Below, one piece after another: positions 5,133-6,607 of a stretch of DNA of 6,607 nucleotides (positions within the stretch are counted from its first letter, which is position 1; every line of letters begins with the position of its first letter). Made by a program: the position numbers and the translations under genes. Source of the DNA: an uncultured Eubacteriaceae bacterium (GTDB lineage: Bacteria; Bacillota; Clostridia; Lachnospirales; CAG-274). Under the pieces are notes generated by a model. The model searched no databases. It had not been told where the DNA came from and was given only the letters and a program-made list of their open reading frames with translations. The stretch covers positions 1-6,607 of the forward strand of contig CANOGI010000126.1 in the NCBI GenBank assembly GCA_947565475.1, given 5' to 3'.

Positions 5133-5549
5133 GTGATTAAAAATATTGACCGCTATCCGGTGCCTATAGTTTGCCCCTATTGTAATTCATCGGTAATTTT
5201 TACTTCAAACGCTGAAATTTATGGACGGCAATATGGAAACGGAATGTGTTATAAATGTACAGAGTGTAATTCTTATGTTGGTGTTCATACTGGTACGAAA
5301 ATTCCATTGGGCAGGCTGGCGGATAAAGAATTGAGAGAATTGAAAAAGGAATGCCATTCTTTATTTGACCCTGTATGGCAAAAAAATAAAAATATTACCA
5401 GGGATATGGCTTATAGAATATTAGCGGAACTTCTTGAAATTCCTGTTAATGAATGTCATTTCGGTTGGTTTGATAAAAAAACTTTACACAGGGCAAAGCA
5501 AATTATGAGTAAAAAATATTGGGAGAGCGGCGGCAATGAAAAAAGTTAA
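5133..5549 (+). CDS. DUF3268-type zinc-finger phage protein
   Basis: A 138-residue protein with a GTG start (5133), chosen because AGAAAGG lies 11 bases before it and no ATG is in frame near by (the ATG at 5131 is followed at once by TGA). The N-terminus holds a zinc ribbon, C14-P-Y-C17 ... C42-T-E-C45 with an extra C39, in VPIVCPYCNSSVIFTSNAEI and CYKCTECNSYVGVHTGTKIP. The second half is helical, with LADKELRELKKECHSLFDPV and MAYRILAELLEIPVNECHFG-W-F-D. This matches the zinc-finger domain family DUF3268 as I remember it. Members occur in phage replication/recombination regions; their molecular role is unknown. The stop overlaps the next start by 14 bases. Confidence 0.85.
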   Translation: MIKNIDRYPVPIVCPYCNSSVIFTSNAEIYGRQYGNGMCYKCTECNSYVGVHTGTKIPLGRLADKELRELKKECHSLFDPVWQKNKNITRDMAYRILAELLEIPVNECHFGWFDKKTLHRAKQIMSKKYWESGGNEKS

Positions 5550-5729
5550 TTGCCGCTGTATGGCTAACATTAACGGTATGTGTAAGGTCAGAGAATGTAA
5601 AGGAGAGATAAGGCGCTTGACGGATTGTGAGACAAATCCTGACGAGGCGGCGAGGAGATATGATATGTCGAAAAATCTTTTGAGGATTATTTCTCGGGGG
5701 ATTACAAAGACACGGATACGGAGGAATGA
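5536..5729 (+). pseudogene. Small Cys-rich protein, apparently frameshifted near 5665 and fused in frame to RusA
   Basis: ATG 5536 follows GGGAG (5521-5525). Residues 1-43 are coherent: C6-x-C8, C16, C21 and C31 in MKKVNCRCMANINGMC and CKGEIRRLTDCETNPDEAAR, ending RRYD, a layout fitting a small zinc-binding protein. From about 5665 the frame gives KNLLRIISRGITKTRIRRNE and runs on into RusA without a stop. A different frame from 5664 encodes an acidic, natural-looking tail (FEDYFSGDYKDTDTEE) that ends at TGA 5727-5729, one base before the RusA ATG. One lost base near 5665-5668 would explain both facts. I therefore annotate the ancestral extent. As it stands, translation would give either a 204-residue fusion with RusA (to 6150) or, from the internal start, RusA alone. 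Confidence 0.65.
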
Positions 5730-5730
5730 G

Positions 5731-6150
5731 ATGGACTTTAAAATTGAGATACCTGGAAAGCCTATGGGAAAGCAAAGGCCTAAATTTGGGAAAGGATTTA
5801 CGTATACTCCTAAAAAAACAGTCTCTTATGAGAATTACGTAAAACTGATTTTTCAGGAGAAATACGGACAGCCGAATTTAACGGGACAGATTAAGGCGTG
5901 TATAAAGGTTTATTTTGATATTCCCAAAAGTACGGGAAAGGGCAAAAAGGCCGAAATGTTATTAAACTTAATCAGACCCGCCAAAAAGCCTGATTGCGAC
6001 AATATAGCTAAAATAATACTGGACAGTTTAAACGGTATAGCGTACGCGGATGATAAGCAGATAATATCATTATCGGTAGAGAAGTATTACGGAGATACAC
6101 CGAAAGTATGTCTTATATTACAGGAGGACAGCGGAAATGAAAACACATGA
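5731..6150 (+). CDS. rusA: RusA-family Holliday junction resolvase
   Basis: A 139-residue dimeric endonuclease expected to cut four-way junctions made during phage recombination and before packaging. ATG 5731 is chosen over the longer frame from 5536 because GGAGG (about 5720-5724) precedes it, because MDFKIEIPGKPMGKQRPKFG is the standard family start, and because the length is then normal. The metal-binding acidic cluster is in place: KPDCDNIAKIILDSLNGIAY gives D88, D90 and D98, followed by D107-D108-K109-Q110. The early basic motif K14-Q15-R16-P17 is also present. It ends in TGA and overlaps the following gene by 14 bases. With the Rad52-like protein and SSB it completes the recombination module. 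Confidence 0.93.
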   Translation: MDFKIEIPGKPMGKQRPKFGKGFTYTPKKTVSYENYVKLIFQEKYGQPNLTGQIKACIKVYFDIPKSTGKGKKAEMLLNLIRPAKKPDCDNIAKIILDSLNGIAYADDKQIISLSVEKYYGDTPKVCLILQEDSGNENT

Positions 6151-6502
6151 GCTTTTAATAACAGACGATATATTTACGGGGTTAAGACAGGATTTTAATA
6201 TTATGCTGAGAAAAACGCTGAACACAATGCAGAGCAAAGGAAGCGATGGGGGAGAAATAAACTTAAAACTTAAAATAGTGCTTAGCCACGAGCTTTTAGA
6301 GTTAGACAGCTCCATTTTTGGAGGCGGGACAAAAGAATATATTAATCCTAAATTTGAACATAAGGTAACGTCGGTTATACAGATGAGAGAAGGACTTATT
6401 GGTAAAATTGAGGGGAAATACAAACTTAATTCAGAAGACGGAAAATATTATATTCAGGAAATAGAAAATCCACAGTGTTCACTTTTTGATGAAAAGGATT
6501 AA
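6137..6502 (+). CDS. Phage protein with a C-terminal sliding-clamp-binding-like motif
   Basis: A 121-residue protein, start ATG 6137 with AGGAGG (6122-6127) nine bases before it, overlapping RusA by 14 bases. The N-terminal region (MKTHELLITDDIFTGLRQDF, NIMLRKTLNTMQSKG) is helical. The middle is a beta-rich core with EINLKLKIVLSHELLELD and YINPKFEHKVTSVIQMREGL, and a strand pair GKIEGKYKLNSEDGKYYIQE leads to a short free tail. That tail contains Q113-C-S-L-F117 (PQCSLFDEKD), close to the QL[SD]LF pentapeptide by which bacterial proteins bind the beta sliding clamp. I recall homologues in Clostridia phages with similar Q-x-S-x-F-D endings, but no assigned function. A role in recruiting or modifying the host replisome is inference. 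Confidence 0.7.
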   Translation: MKTHELLITDDIFTGLRQDFNIMLRKTLNTMQSKGSDGGEINLKLKIVLSHELLELDSSIFGGGTKEYINPKFEHKVTSVIQMREGLIGKIEGKYKLNSEDGKYYIQEIENPQCSLFDEKD

Positions 6503-6525
6503 TATGGAAGAAAGGATAATAGTTT

Positions 6526-6607
6526 ATGATGATGACGAAAGAGGAAGCGGAGGAAAGGAAAAAACTTATTGAGAGCCTGTTAAAGGAGGGATTGACGGAA
6601 AGGGAGG
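6526..6607 (+). CDS. Start of a gene cut by the window end
   Basis: Three consecutive ATG codons (6526, 6529, 6532) follow GAAAGGA (6510-6516) at a suitable distance and open a frame that runs off the window: MMMTKEEAEERKKLIESLLK then EGLTERE. The visible part is a charged helix followed by EGLTERE, which could lead into a helix-turn-helix, but 27 residues are too few to name a family. It begins 23 bases after the previous stop and continues the same operon. The first of the three ATGs suits the ribosome binding site best, though any may be used. Confidence 0.55.
   Translation, partial: MMMTKEEAEERKKLIESLLKEGLTERE

Noticed and set aside
6504..6572. 22-codon frame MEERIIVYDDDERGSGGKEK before the last gene
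   Set aside because: It is very short and low in complexity, and overlaps the better-supported start at 6526.

Overview
This window looks like the early recombination/replication region of a (pro)phage from a Gram-positive, low-to-moderate-GC host, most likely a gut Clostridia/Lachnospiraceae-type Firmicute. The reasons are strong purine-rich AGGAGG-type ribosome binding sites, tightly packed co-directional small genes with short overlaps, and a gene set typical of siphophages of such hosts: Rad52/Sak-like annealing protein, HNHc nuclease, SSB, HTH replication protein, DUF3268 zinc-finger protein and RusA resolvase. The host assignment is inference. All intact genes read on the plus strand.

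Layout. Positions 1-320 are AT-rich: the 3' end of an unrecognised plus-strand gene (3-167) abuts, stop to stop, the C-terminal remnant of a DUF2513-type gene on the minus strand (168-332). At about 318-332 this remnant ends abruptly and a plus-strand phage gene begins, so the first ~38 residues of the open frame 202-720 are probably antisense DUF2513 sequence, not native protein. Next come a small membrane protein (763-927, overlapping its neighbour), a beta-helix-type protein built on fourteen 18-bp tandem repeats (914-1546), a hairpin (1550-1589), a coiled-coil small protein (1640-1906) and a Cys-rich zinc-ribbon-like protein (1923-2102).

The 295-bp gap 2103-2397 holds what I read as a complete type I hammerhead self-cleaving ribozyme (2125-2198): canonical CUGAUGA, GAA and UC|U core, GAAA-capped stem III, and stem I in two blocks around an internal loop. 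Cleavage would fall between 2181 and 2182 and separate the upstream small-gene transcript from the recombination/replication operon downstream.

The operon then runs: Rad52-like annealing protein (2398-2940), HNHc nuclease (2940-3506, interrupted by an in-frame TAG; the frame continues to 3587), SSB (3580-3990), HTH replication protein (4031-4921), DUF3268 protein (5133-5549), a small Cys-rich protein apparently frameshifted into RusA (5536-5729), RusA (5731-6150), a protein ending in a beta-clamp-binding-like QCSLF motif (6137-6502), and a gene cut by the window end (6526 on). Inside the replication gene, four 15-bp iterons, an AT-rich tract and two perfect inverted repeats (4319-4461) form an origin-like block, as in lambda gene O.

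Together the genes would provide single-strand annealing (Rad52-like + SSB), origin recognition and possibly clamp recruitment, and Holliday-junction resolution (RusA). Three separate lesions (the chimeric 5' end, the amber codon and the frameshift) suggest a prophage that is starting to decay, unless some are sequence errors.
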